Positions 1 to 14,543 of a DNA stretch of 64,000 bases are shown one piece after another. Within the stretch, counting starts at the first letter, position 1. Each line of letters starts with the position of its first letter. Both the position numbers and the translations under genes were made by a program. The stretch is from Seriola aureovittata (taxonomy: Eukaryota; Chordata; Actinopteri; Carangiformes; Carangidae), in contig NC_079384.1 in NCBI RefSeq assembly GCF_021018895.1, forward strand, positions 11,757,640-11,821,639, given 5' to 3'. The notes under the pieces were generated by a model. It was not told the origin of the DNA and searched no databases. It was given only the letters and a program-made list of their open reading frames with translations.

Positions 1-3000
1 CCTGGTGCTGTCATTAGTGCCAGGCCTGTTTAAGAGCTGTAGTCTGTGGGTGTCACATGAAACCTCGTGGCATAGAGCCCTCTGACATGTTTTCCATGAA
101 TACAGGAGCACAGAAAAGGTTCCTTAACATGTTTTCCATAATATATACTGTAGAGTTTGACTGAAACAGGACCACTGAGTCTGATATCAATATTTGACAG
201 TTTTAAAAAATCTGAAAAAGATATATCAGCTATTATTTGTTTCATTGTAAACATAATCATTTTCGAAAAAGGTCCACAGAGAATTATCACCAGTGTCAGA
301 CTGTGCAGTTACCCTCAACTCCATGTAGCATTTTTAGCCTCTTTGAACACATTGTTTTGGTTTTATGGCCCACAACTTTAACTTCCTTTCTCGTTTCATC
401 AACCTGATTTCCAACAACAGTAGGAAGCTTCTTGCAGCTACAAAATGACTATAAGCTCCAAATTGCAGACAAAGTTAGCGACTAGCTGGTGAACACATTT
501 AGCAGCTATAGATATTGTATGCTAATATTACTCAGTGTGATGAATGTAAGCAACTGTTTGTTAACACATTCATCTTCACTGTTTGATAAGGGGATATTAT
601 ATCTGTGTTGTGTTGGTGGTACGCTGTGCTGCCTCCAAGTGGCCAAAAAATCGGGTTGAATTTAGCTATCAAAAGATTTTGACCAGAATATCTTCTCAGA
701 GGGACGTGTTATGGCATACAAATTAAACACACAGATGCAACAGACATGTCACCAGAGATATCCTACCTCATAATCTTGGGTGAGGAGTTTGGAGAGTTCC
801 TCATGCCTCCATTGCGTTGCTTTTTTTTGGGCGATAGTGCCAACTGTTGGTCTTCTTCAACTGCAACAAAGGGTCACGGTATGAGGGAGGGAATCATCAG
901 AGGACACGCAAAATCCACACATCAGTAACACCAAAAGAACAACAAAGCACAATTTGAGGAATACGGTCAGAGAGGGAGACAGAGTGGAAAGTGAGGTTGG
1001 GTGAACAAGATGGAGTGGACAGGACATTTCTACTCGTGTGCAACGCAAAACAGTCCAATGTTCGCATGATGACGGCAGGATACATTAGCACATCATTTGC
1101 ATGGTTGTGTATGAAGATGCAAACATGCAATTGTGCCATCATCAACCATCATGCCCATTACTAGTCTAATCTGCTAATCCAGAGAATTGCTGTAATTCAC
1201 ATGTTAGCAATTTTATGATTCAGATAATATAGTGCCACAAATACCTCAAAGGGAATAAGGATACTTTAATTTTTTATATCCCTAGTTAGAACAAATTTCC
1301 TTAGACCTAGACTTGGAAAGCTTCTCTGTTGGCCACACTAATCACTCACAATCTCATTTAATTAAGGTAATAACCTATAAATATCAAGCATCCAACAACA
1401 TAAATAAGGCTCCTTTTGTGCCAATACTGAATCCAGTCTAGATTGCTGGTCTTTCTTCATCTTGGGCGTGACGCCCTTGGCTCATATAATTAGGTTGGTC
1501 CTTGTGCCAGAGTGATTTATGTACAGCTGAGATGCCCCTTGGACATTGTCTTCATCACTACACAAAACTGCGCTGAGCTCTTCATAGGGAATGAATTACA
1601 AGTTTTACCCTCGAGTTAAGTAATCAGGCAAATATTTTCACAAGCTCATATAAGAGTCGAGGAAAACAACTCTGCTCTGTGGCCGTCACTGGTAAAATAA
1701 ACACAAGCAGCGAGAAAAGTGTTTTCGGGTAATCGCATTTTAACAGCCACCATTTATACTGGGAATAGCTTGTTACAGGTCATGACAAATTCACTTGAGT
1801 ATCTTTAAATGATCATCAAGCTGTCGACAGGGTTTTTTTGTTTTATAACAAAGAATAGTCTCAAAGATCATGCTCCTCTGTAAATGAACACAGGGTTTCA
1901 GGCGCTGCTAGCATGTCTTAGAATGACACCATAATGGAAAATGTTGAAGTACAGGGGGGCTTCCAGTGGAGAGGGAAGCTGCAACACACTGGCCCTTCAC
2001 ATCTTGCTTGGCCTGTTCAATATTTAATGTTTCACAGCTGACAGCTGCACACACTGGGTCATTAGTAAGGAATGCTACACATGCAACCACTCCAGCCTGG
2101 CAAGCACATGCTTTGGTTGTGCTGTTGTTGAGTACAGGCCTGCCAAACATGTCGAGGGGAGGGGGAGGGGGAGGGGGGTGGTGGCGCGGTAGCCCTTACA
2201 GTGCCTGTGACTGAATGTGGCGTTATTGGAGTGACTGGGGTGGTATCTGTATTTCACTGGTAGGCTACGTGCCCGCTGGAGCCGGCTGGCCTCTTCTGCC
2301 ACCCTTGGTCGCCGGCCCACCTGGCGCGGGTCCCTGGAGCCTATGAAACTCAGTCTCAGAGCGCAGGGCTCTGCGAGGGGCAACAGACTTCCCTTGCGGT
2401 TGTTTACCAATGGGACCGACACAGGAGCCACTCCGCTACAGGGCCCCCTACAGACCTCAGCTGACTTGTGGTTCAGTTTAGCTGACTTGTATTGATAAGT
2501 TGATGACTGGATTAGGGGGCCATCGTTTACTGCTAAATGAAGAGGAGTCAAAATTAGCAGCTGTACAATTCAAATTAATGGATTATTACCTATTTTACAG
2601 GATCATTACACCCAAATCACAAACCCCTAGTGGTATCTAGCCATATTGATAGCTTTGGTTTTATGTGCTGAGGTTTTAAAATAGTCATCTGACATTTCAT
2701 TTCATCATAATGGAGGTTAATTAAATCTAATTTGTGGTGCTCATGACAATGATACATTTGATTTGAAAAACTCAGTTCTTCAGAAGAAACAGTCACTTTT
2801 AAAACATTACAGAGTAACTTTTATAGATTATCAAGAGTAGCTTGGAAATTGTTTTGGAAGAGACATGTTGCTGTTAATTCTTTTTAAATCTTATTTTTTT
2901 GGAGCTAAAAGCATCAAATGTATTGGGTGGAGGCAGAAATCATAGAGACACACATTTCAAAACATGGGTGCATAAAACTGAAACAATGTCTAGATACCAC

Positions 3001-6000
3001 GAGGGGGAAGTAAGAAAAAGCTTGCATTGTCATTTGGGTGAAGTAGCCCATTAATTCTTCACGTTCACCACAAAATAGGATTTGATTTAAACTGACTTCA
3101 ATAGGACCTGCAGTGCGTATGTTAATAAAACATCTTGTGACTCTTATCATAATTAAAGCACAATCACTGGTTTTGGGGGGTAATTCTTTCTGGCACAAGA
3201 ATGCTAATAGCTGAATAATTAAAAAACCTCTTTTTTATTAAACACCACTTAACCACTTGGTATAGCCACCAATGAAATGTTGGATTTGACATTTACTTTG
3301 ATATTTATAATAAACATTAATTAATAAATATGCTTTCAGGTGTTCCAGCGATTGTTATGCCACAAGAACAAGTAGGTGACAATGTGAATTAACAACCACT
3401 AGCTGCTGTTTGCAGTTTATGCCTGATGAGGGAGGAATGAATTCAGTATCCACTTGACTATGTGAAATATGAAAGCTTACAGCTCCACTGGTGTTATAAT
3501 CGAGGTAAAACTTGTAAAGATAACATGATCAAATAGACAAAAGGAGGCAGAAGAACATGGTCCCCTTACTCCAAAAAATGGCTGGGAGCTAAAACTGGAG
3601 AATAGAGATGATTATTTCAACAGTCAGCTGTCTAGTAGATTATCCTTCCTGCTCCAGACCTCCACTATTCATCTGGCCCATGTCAAACATGCACAGCACT
3701 TCTCCAGGACAACACCATTGTGGCACATTTGCTGCCTATAACAAATCCTGTTAAAGTCGATGGCCCACAAGGTGCACACTCCTCTAATGGCTGGACGAGA
3801 ACTGAGGAAATATTAGACCAGCTCTTAACTCTTAAATTATTTGATGCCTCCTGTGCGTTCTCTAAAAATAAATCTGTTACAATTTTTGCATATATTTTCA
3901 TACGTATATTTACTTATATTACTTATATGTTTTAGTGTTTTATCTTGATTAAATTCTTCCACTCTCACAGTGAAGCTGCAGCACCATCTACTGCCCAGCT
4001 GTAACTGATACCCCAACACAAAACACGCAGAAATAATTTCCTAATGCTTTGCACATAAAATATAATGATGGATGAAGATAGACTGGACAGAGCGATGAGC
4101 AGCAAACAGTGGAATACAGCGGGTTAGAGACAGTTCAAGTGGTGATAGCTGAAACTGCACAAGTGGTGGGGTTAGAAACAAATGACAAAAGATAGAAGGG
4201 AATGCAAAACTTACTTGATTTGATATATCCATTATAGCTATTTTTAGCTGAGAATAATGCAGAGACAGATGAAAGGTTACAGGGAAGAAAAGGTTGTAAT
4301 GAAAGCAAATTATAAATGACAACAAAGAACTGAAGGCTGAGGGATTTCTCTGTAAGGCACTTTAAAAAAAATAAATAAATTAAAAAAAAAATAGGAGTGT
4401 GCCCTGAAGACAACATGGACAAAGCAATGAGAAATAAAACATGGGTCAGTTAGGAATATGATTTTCAGTAATGTGGTCAGTAAGCTTAAACAGTGGATCA
4501 TTGTCTGTGTTTGTAGGTGATCATCTGCTGACAAAGAGTCCCATTGAGGCGTTAAAGGAAGCACTGATTTGGTGTTTTGCAAGACAGAAAATGTCTCAAT
4601 TTCTAGGTTAAAACTGAGCTAAATGTGGTTCAAATTTAAGTTGAGTTGAGTTTTTACATCAAGGTTTAGGTCTGCAAATAATTATTTTCATCAATGATAA
4701 ATCTGCTGATTACTTTCTTCATTAATTCATTGTTATGTCTATAAAATGAGTTGATGTCTTTAAATAGCTTGTTTGTCCGATCATCTACTTAAAACTCAAA
4801 AATGATTTACTATTATATAAGATAAATTATTACAGGAAATCATCCCAACTGAGAAGCTAGAACAAGGGAATAGTTGATACTTTTGCTTTAAAAATTATGT
4901 AAAAGCAAATTGATTATCAAAATAATTTCAGATTCTGTTGATTGACTATATAAATGACTATATTTACACATGAAGCAGGTCCTTACTTCAAAACACACTG
5001 AAATATAGTCGTTAAAATGCTGTTCAACCTTGACGACTAAGAATTTAAACCAAATTTAGTCTGGTTTTAACCGGGATGTCTAAAGGTCTCTTGCTCACTA
5101 GGCCTGCATTAACATTTAGTCAGGAGGTATGTATTTCACAAGACATACAATATGTGACAATACTGTATGTGTTCTTGTTTATGCATTATGTTTATTTTTC
5201 TCTTCCCAAAATCTGTTTCCCATTCCTCTGCACTGCCTGACACAACCTGCACGGACAAATTGGAACTTTGTGTGAGTCACTTTTTGGAGCTGTGAGTCCC
5301 ACACATGCTCATTAGTACCTTATTTCAACCCCTTGCTTACAATAAAGGTCATGCATTGAGCTTAAGGCAGGACAGTGACAGCAATGTTCAAACAGGGACC
5401 TTGCTGGTCCTGGCATCTGTCGCCTGCAATCGGAGGGCGCGAACAGAGTCACAGGACTAACAGGCTAGCATCTGTCCCACAACGAGAGAGGAGGAGAGGG
5501 GCGGGGGCACACGGCTGCCTGGTGGTTAGGAACTGTCAGGCTGAGTTTCATGACAACCGGTAGCACTCCAAAAATGAAAATGCAAACATAATTTCCATGT
5601 CAGGCCGTATAAGGCCTCGCTCTGCGCGTCTCCCACACTGTGTCGACAGCAACTCCAGAGCTCGGCTCGAGCTTAGCTAGCCAGGCGATGCTCAGAGCAC
5701 ACAGCCCTGGAAGACATGTTGAGGGGTGGAAACGCCCAGAGATGTTCAACTATACACAGCATGGTCTTTGATCAAGAGACATTCACTAAAAGTCTATGAC
5801 AGACTACAATGTTTCCAGCAAATTGTATTAACGCTCCGCAAACTCAGACACATTCTTCATGCCTTCTGCAATATATCAGTGAAACTTAACATGCCCTCTG
5901 GCTTTAAAGGGGAATCACACTTGAATTAAGAATTCATATGCAGCTCAACTCAGTTCAGCACAATTCAGTCAATTCCAATACGATCCAGGACTGTTCTACT

Positions 6001-6951
6001 GTTTTCTGTTGATCTTAGTGTGCAAGTCAATCAATATCATAAGACTAAAAACTCTAAAAGCAAGAACCTGCAACTCAGAGCTTCTCCACTGGCAATGAAG
6101 GGATTTTACCTCCAGTGCTTGTTCAAGCTTTTGGTCTTAATTGAATAAAACCAGTACATTAACCTCAATATGCACTGCTATCCTCAGAAAATCCCCTCAG
6201 GTGTTCTTAATATCATCTTTTTTTCTTAAATTAATTGTCTGTGGCATTTACACATAAAATACCTCAAATCCTGTCCTGTCCACCCATTTCTGGAGGGTAC
6301 AGTAGTGAAACATTTTGATTACATGGATCTTGTTTGGGTTATTCTTGAAAAGATGAAGTTACCCTATCCAGTGACATCATTATAGCATTTGACAGCAGCA
6401 TTTGTGCACTCCTCTCAAAACAAATAATTTGAAGAAATGCATGCAAATCCTCCACCAGGATTTCCAAGTTTAAGTGTGCATCAAGAGATTTGTGGCGGGG
6501 ATACACAGCTGTATTTTTTTTTTTTTTTTTTTTTATGGCTTCAGTTTTAATTGCTTGCAAATATGTTGTAGAGGTCACTGGGGGGGGAAGCACACCATTT
6601 TTTCAGTAAAGAATTAGTTTTCAAATGAAATTTGTATTTGTATTAGTGATTGTTGACCTAATTCAGACTACAGGTCAATTAGAATTCACATTCTCTGATT
6701 AAACACCAGCAAAAACAGTAAACCAGCATGCTTTACAAGAGCTACAAGTCTCCTCCAGAAGTAGCAACAGAGGGGGAAGAGCACCAGCTGACTGAAAATC
6801 ATAAAACTAAAACACTAAAGCAACATCTATATCCATGATAGTGACGACACAGCTGCTAGAGCTAGACAGCACGCAAGCTAAAGACACACTACACAGTTGA
6901 CACAGTGCATGTAACAAACACTGAAGAGCACATGTCATGGCGACAACTTAC
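1..6951. other. Intronic sequence downstream of STREX
   Basis: I see no supported exon here. The next constitutive kcnma1 exon (linker/RCK2) was looked for on the minus strand and not found, so this is probably the start of a long intron. It contains one dispersed-repeat copy near 463-520, a G-rich tract with a GC-rich patch at 2155-2480, a MITE-like copy at 4672-4951, a GC-rich patch around 5400-5690 and a run of about 20 T near 6515-6534. Confidence 0.6.
4672..4951. mobile_element. MITE copy, same family as 30337-30606, inverted
   Basis: Begins CTGCAAATAATTATTTTCAT and ends TTCTGTTGATTGACTATA, the complement of the family's ends. It is diverged and AT-rich. Confidence 0.55.
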
Positions 6952-7125
6952 AGGCACGTAAAGTGGCTGAGCAATCATTAACAGAGACAGCAGAGAGTGG
7001 GATGTCGCGTTGAGGGGAGTCCATGTTACAACGCACATTAACTGGCATGCAAGAGCAGTCCCGCTCTGAGCGGCCGCAATCAAAACAACATGCCAGTCTC
7101 ATTTTCTTGTAGGCGGGCCTCTTGG
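6952..7125 (-). CDS. kcnma1: kcnma1 STREX cassette exon
   Basis: This 174-bp exon (a multiple of three, phase 1 at both ends) encodes (S)KRPAYKKMRLACCFDCGRS, then ERDCSCMPVNVRCNMDSPQR and DIPLSAVSVNDCSATLRA. It corresponds to the stress-axis-regulated (STREX) insert between RCK1 and RCK2. The acceptor is ACTGTAG after a CT-rich tract and the donor is GTAAGTTG. The start was chosen because only this AG gives the two bases needed after exon 17. The paired cysteines (ACCFDC), palmitoylated in mammals, are kept. The PKA serine of mammalian KMSIY is replaced (KRPAY). Skipping the exon preserves the frame. Confidence 0.93.
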
Positions 7126-9326
<2,201 letters not shown>

Positions 9327-9360
9327 TTATCTTCCCTACATCTGCAACAAGTATTAGAAT

Positions 9361-9840
9361 GTAACTGGGTACATTTACCCAAGTGCTGCACTTCAACAAA
9401 TTTGAGGTAGTTCTTCTTTACTGGAGTATTTTCATGTCATGCTACATTATACTTATATAATGTATTTTGTACTCCGATACATTTATTTGAGAGCATTAGG
9501 TACTTTGTAGATAATAATAATTTACTTATGAGTTTTTAAAATATGATATATCAGAAATAAAACTACCCAATGGTAGATGAAATAGTTCATTATAGCTGTA
9601 CTTGAATTATACAACAGTAAAATCTACTTACACATTAATGCATAGGGATATATAATATAATATGTATTTTTTTGTTTGTTTTGATAGTTACATTTGGCTG
9701 ATAATAATGCTAATGTACTTTTACTTAACTGACATTTTCAGTGCAGGAATGTTACTTGTAACTTGCAATTAAGTATTTTTATAGTGCAGTATTGCTACTG
9801 TTGCTTAAAAAAAGGATCTGAAATCATTCCTCCACCACTG
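9361..9840. repeat. Dispersed teleost repeat (non-autonomous DNA element)
   Basis: This AT-rich block of about 480 bp starts near ACTGGGTACATTTACCC and ends in GGATCTGAAATCATTCCTCC plus ACCACTG. It has the layout of a very common fish repeat that ends in 'tcctccaccactg'. It lies in intron 16 between exons 16 and 17. Family assignment is from memory. Confidence 0.6.
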
Positions 9841-10444
9841 TCTGCAACAAATTTTTTCAGGTCACGTCTAGTCATTCTAGGAGAGAAACATTTTTAATAC
9901 AAGTATTTGATGCTTAAAGGAAAACAACGGAGGACCAGGGATGCATTTCAACAGAAAGAATCAGGTTGATTAAACAAATTTAATCCCTGGTATTTAGAAA
10001 CAAGTCAGGCATGAATTTTAGGCATTTGCCAAATACATGAGGTGAAATGTTGTGAGCTGTACCAAAGTTAAACAATGTTTTGACGTATCATTAGGCCCTG
10101 CAGTGGGTATCAGGCTGTTTTCTTAAATTTACTGAGCCTTCACCACTTGTCGGAGGCCACCACTCTCTAATCCTATCCTAACGTACATTTCAATTGTGTT
10201 TGAATCTTACCCTTGCCCAAGAAAACAGCAGATACAAGCTAACAGCTAAGATCATCATCTAACAACATAACACAACAGCATAACCCACCGAAATAACCAA
10301 GCATTCCTCCTCAGCTACGGCTGCTTCACTTTTGCAAGCCACAAAGCCTACACCTCTGTCGATAATATCAACAGCTAACAACAACCAGCTAGTAATAGGT
10401 TAAGCTATAGCCTAGTGAATGCACTGGCAACATGTGGCCTAAGG

Positions 10445-10528
10445 GTGTGCCCCGCCTTCGCCCAAAGTCAGCTGGGATTGGCTCCCCACGACCCTATAAG
10501 GGTAAGTGGTATAGCTAATGGATGGATG
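10445..10528 (+). repeat. SINE/LINE 3' tail fragment
   Basis: The segment reads GTGCCCCGCCTTCGCCCAAA, then GTCAGCTGGGATTGGCTCC, and ends in ATGGATGGATG. It resembles the 3' tail shared by many teleost SINEs and their partner LINEs. Only the tail is present. It lies 186 bp from exon 16, inside intron 16. Confidence 0.65.
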
Positions 10529-10713
10529 AAATATATATATGTAATCTTTTTTTCCTACAAATTATAACTCACTAGAAAGAATGTGGTGACTGATGGATAC
10601 TGTATGACATGATGGCTCTTGCAACAGAGCAGCAAAACACAGTCACACAGAGTTTTCATCAGAGTAGAGACTTTACTTTTAGACACTGTTTAATCTCAGG
10701 ACACATTCGTTAC

Positions 10714-10800
10714 CTCTTCACTTCTTTGGCATCGCTGGCTATAAAGAAGCCCAAGGTCCCTTCCTCCATTTTCACGTGGTTCCCAGGGTTTATCAGGGTG
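10714..10800 (-). CDS. kcnma1: kcnma1 exon 16: late RCK1
   Basis: This 87-bp exon completes Ser and encodes [20 protein letters not shown] followed by ASDAKEVK and two bases of Arg. The acceptor is ATTCTCGCAG and the donor GTAACG. The following intron (9229-10713) contains a SINE tail and a dispersed repeat. Confidence 0.96.
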
Positions 10801-11300
10801 CTGCGAGAATTTATAGACCAAAGATGTCAGAGCAGAAAAGTTATATCACAGAATTTTGCAAGGCTTTGCACTAATCACTGGCAGTGGCACGCGCGGGCAG
10901 GATTAGCTTTTGCAACTCATTTGGCAGGCGAACCTGTTTATTAAATTAAGTTGATGAAAGTTGATAGCAGTGACACTTCAAATGGTATAAAATGAGCATC
11001 AGTGCATTAAAGAAACTACTAAAACAAAGCTCCAGCTGTGTTTAAAGAACCCCACTGCCACCTCCTCCATTAATTTGTCAGGATCAGAAAGCCCTGTGAT
11101 GTCTGTGAACAAACCAATTTAGACACTAATTTTGCACAATTTGTAAAGCGGCTTGTGTTTGCAGTCAAACAGAGAACCTGATTCAAAGTAGCTTCATTAT
11201 TGAAAGCAAATACTGACAGCAAACACACCTGCATATTAAAGTTTTTGCATCTATGAATTTTAATGACTCCCAACAATCCAGTGTGAGCACATCCACTTAC

Positions 11301-11369
11301 CTGCTTTCCCTTTGATCAGACTTGTACTCTATGGCTATAAGTAGTAGCTTTAGCTTCACATAGCAGAGT
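11301..11369 (-). CDS. kcnma1: kcnma1 exon 15: late RCK1
   Basis: This 69-bp exon completes Glu and encodes LCYVKLKLLLIAIEYKSDQR followed by ES and two bases of Ser. The acceptor is CTTTTGCAG and the donor GTAAGTGG. YVKLKLLLIAIEYK is the conserved core. Confidence 0.95.
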
Positions 11370-12301
11370 CTGCAAAAGAGAGTAACAATATAATTAGACA
11401 TCATGCATGCTAAATAATTTCAGAAAATCATCTTAGATACTTACTTTGAAGTCTAATTCATATTTTTGAGGCTAAGCACCTGTTTTTCCTGTGTGATTAC
11501 CTTCTTTGAGACTTTAACTAAGAAATCCACTAGTTGAAAAAAATGTATTATAGTAATTATGATATTTGAATATGGTATTTCAAGGATTTTTTGAGAAAAG
11601 GCTAATACAGTATGGAAGTCACAGAATGGTAAAAGTTGCTTTCTTTTTTTTAAAAAAAAATCCCATTATCTTTACATCACAATTACAAATTAGTACAATT
11701 ATTATCACGTGATTTTGGATGTTGGTTCTAAGAGGACTATCTATCAAGACAACAAAGACATTTACCCTGCTGTTCCAAGAAAATGAGTTAGTTATTCCAA
11801 CATAATTAAATATATCATATGATCTTGTGATAAATAAAACAATGCAAAATCAAAAAAGTATGGTGGTTCGCAACTTACATACACACCTGTACCTTTAAAG
11901 TTAAAATGTTATCTCATCTTTATACTCTAAGACTTCAACACTGCTGTTTTCATATCTTCACACTCTTAGTTCTGACTCTTAATTTAAAAATTGTACGTTA
12001 TTAAAAAAATCCAGAAATCTAGCAGATGTGCACATCCCATAAAACATGAACAGGTGCTGGACTAATGAAACAAGGTGAGAAGGAAAAACAAATGGCCGCA
12101 CACTGTAGCTCCCTTATGTCATTTTTATTAGATATCCAAATTACACAAGAGACCTACAGTGTGCAGACCTTTATTTTTCTTTCTCAAGTTACTGAAAAGA
12201 CCAATGGAAACAAAAAAACAATGTAGCAGTTAAGTAAAGTAAAGAAAAATCCACAAAGTACAACACTTAATTTTAAAAAGCTGATGTTTCAGTGTACTTA
12301 C
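11370..12301. other. kcnma1 intron 14
   Basis: An AT-rich intron of 932 bp with no recognised repeat or additional exon. Intron 15 (10801-11300, 500 bp) likewise shows nothing beyond its splice sites. Confidence 0.7.
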
Positions 12302-12411
12302 TCGCAAATTACAGGGAAAGACAAGCCGACAAAGGCACTCGACAGGTACTCGGTGTACATCTCATTAGCTACTCCCTCTAGGTAATACTTCTGCCATGTG
12401 TCCTCCTCAAT
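12302..12411 (-). CDS. kcnma1: kcnma1 exon 14: RCK1
   Basis: This 110-bp exon encodes [20 protein letters not shown] followed by [16 protein letters not shown] and two bases of Glu. The E of ANEMY corresponds to E535, which contributes to the RCK1 calcium site. The acceptor is TTGTCACAG and the donor GTAAGTAC. Confidence 0.97.
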
Positions 12412-12488
12412 CTGTGACAAACAATGGAAGACAAAAGACAGACAAACTTCTACCATTACAAAAATACTGGAAACTGGAAACAAATTTA

Positions 12489-12490
<2 letters not shown>

Positions 12491-12520
<30 letters not shown>
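12491..12520. repeat. Poly-T run (30 bp)
   Basis: An uninterrupted run of 30 T on the plus strand, hence poly-A in the kcnma1 transcript, in the 258-bp intron 13. No retroelement body is visible next to it. Confidence 0.9.
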
Positions 12521-12524
<4 letters not shown>

Positions 12525-12585
12525 GTTCATCCTAACCCACTCACCAGATGCTATATATGGGCCTCACCTGGGATAATCATTATTA

Positions 12586-12825
<240 letters not shown>

Positions 12826-13087
12826 CTAAGGGGGGAGGAAACAAAATGTTAGATTATGTGGTTGCTTTACAGAACTACACACTGTAAACACTTCTTAAAT
12901 CCCTCTTTTTAACATGGTTGTAAAATACTGAAATTATAAATAAATAATCTTTCAAACAAACTCAAATTATATCCATTTAAACTAACTCAAACGTAAATAT
13001 CAAAATGCTAAAATACAGCAATAACAAACATGTAATCAATCATCTTTTTAGGTTGTGATTCAAGTAAAAATGACAGAATATACCAAC

Positions 13088-13157
13088 CTTATTGTGGTAC
13101 TGCAACATTTGAGTGATTATTCTGATCTTTGGATGGTAGTTCTTGATGGATATAACC
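13088..13157 (-). CDS. kcnma1: kcnma1 exon 12: RCK1
   Basis: This 70-bp exon completes Arg and encodes [20 protein letters not shown] followed by HNK. The acceptor is TGTATCAG and the donor GTTGGTA, which is a weak match to the GTAAGT consensus. It ends in phase 0. It is short, but its phase and sequence fit exactly between exons 11 and 13. Confidence 0.95.
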
Positions 13158-13996
13158 CTGATACAGGACAAAAGGGACAAAACAAACTCAGAGCACTTAC
13201 AAAACCTTTTCCATTTGCAGTGCCCTTATCTACTTCTCCTGGACATGTTTACATTATTCATAAACACAAAAACTCCTTACACCTCCAAAAAGCATTCTCA
13301 AACTAAACATTTTACAGTTTGGCAGCTGGCAGATTTAAGCTTGTATAAAACAGTTCCTTGTGTCTTTTAATGTTGGAATATTGTTTGTTGTAACAGATTC
13401 ATGTTCTCCCTCTCAGCTCTTGATCATTTTCCAAAAGGGAAAGTGAGACCCTGGAGTTTGTTCATGCTGAGAGTCTGTCTGCTTGCAGTGAGAGCCAGCT
13501 CCGACACGCTAGCTTACACTCCTGATTTGAGTCCAGGCCAGGAAGTGATATCAAACACCGGCATTCACTTTCTAAGGTATGAGCATTTGGTAACACTTTA
13601 TACTGTGTATCTCTGCCTGTTGTAACTGGGTTTACAAATACCTGTCAGAAGTCCAAGAGGACACACTGATGCAGAGTTTAACCGACCAGTATTTCTGTAC
13701 AGTTTACATCCTGAATAATTTGCATTATTTAAAGATTCCTTATCACTAACACAAGATAAGCCAGTGGAGTTTGAGGCACAACAAAAATCCATCTATTGTA
13801 TATATTTCTTTGAATGATTACAACGATTTATGTAAAAACAGGTTATTAAATGTATAGAGTATACTCACTCACCCAGCACTTTATTAGAAACACCACAATA
13901 ATACTAGGTAAAGCCTTCCCTTGCTCTCAAAACAGCCTAAGTACTCTGTGGGATGGATTCCACAAGATGTTAGAAACATTCCTTTGAGATTCTAGT

Positions 13997-14293
13997 TCAT
14001 GTTGCATTACATAATTTCTGCAGATTTGTCAGCTGCACCTTCATGCTGCAAATCGCCTGTTCTTCCAGATCCCAAAGGTGTTCTACTACATTCAGATCTG
14101 GTGACCGAGGAGGCCACTGAAGTACACTGAACTCATTGTCAAGTTCATGAAACAAGATCAAGACCACTTTTGCTTTGTGACTTGGTGCATTATCATGCTG
14201 GAAGTAGCCTTTAGAGGATGGCAACATAAACTTCATGGCCATAAAGGGATGTACCTGGTCAGCAACAATACTCAGACAGGCTCTGAGGTTCAA
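13997..14293 (-). pseudogene. Tc1-like transposase, C-terminal remnant
   Basis: This open stretch of 98 codons carries the C-terminal part of a Tc1-family DDE transposase: YFQHDNAPSHKAK holds the second catalytic Asp and SPDLNVVEHLWD the Glu. The family normally has NPIEHLWD. The N-terminal DNA-binding half is absent as an open frame, and the hAT-like insertion at 14544-15784 separates this part from the 5' end. It ends at a stop soon after LQKLCNAT. It is not expected to make active enzyme. Confidence 0.9.
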
Positions 14294-14543
14294 ACCATGA
14301 TTGATTGCTATTAAGGGGCCAAAAAAACATTCCCTACACCATTACACCACAACTACCAGCCTGGACTGTTGACACAAGGTAGGTTGGATCCATGTATTCA
14401 TGCTGTTCACACCAAACTCTGAGTTAGCCTTTCTGTCAGCTCCAACCAGTCTGGCCTTTCTCCACTGAGCTCTCTCTTCAACAAGGTGTTTTTGCAGAGC
14501 TGCGGCTCACTGGAGGTTTTTTTGTTTCTTGCACCACTCAGAG

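Noticed and set aside
2075..2551. 158-codon minus-strand frame, considered as a kcnma1 exon or a 28S rRNA fragment
   Set aside because: The peptide does not resemble the BK linker or RCK2. Only about 15 bases (CCAGTGAAATAC region) look like 28S rRNA.
3661..3900. Retrotransposon reverse-transcriptase fragment
   Set aside because: The short frames on both strands show no recognisable RT motif such as YxDD.
5375..5700. GC-rich patch as a promoter or first exon
   Set aside because: No clear core promoter, no recognisable peptide, and the position is inside or after a mid-gene intron of kcnma1.
1..6951. Next constitutive kcnma1 exon after STREX
   Set aside because: No minus-strand frame resembling the expected linker ([16 protein letters not shown]) or RCK2 start was found.
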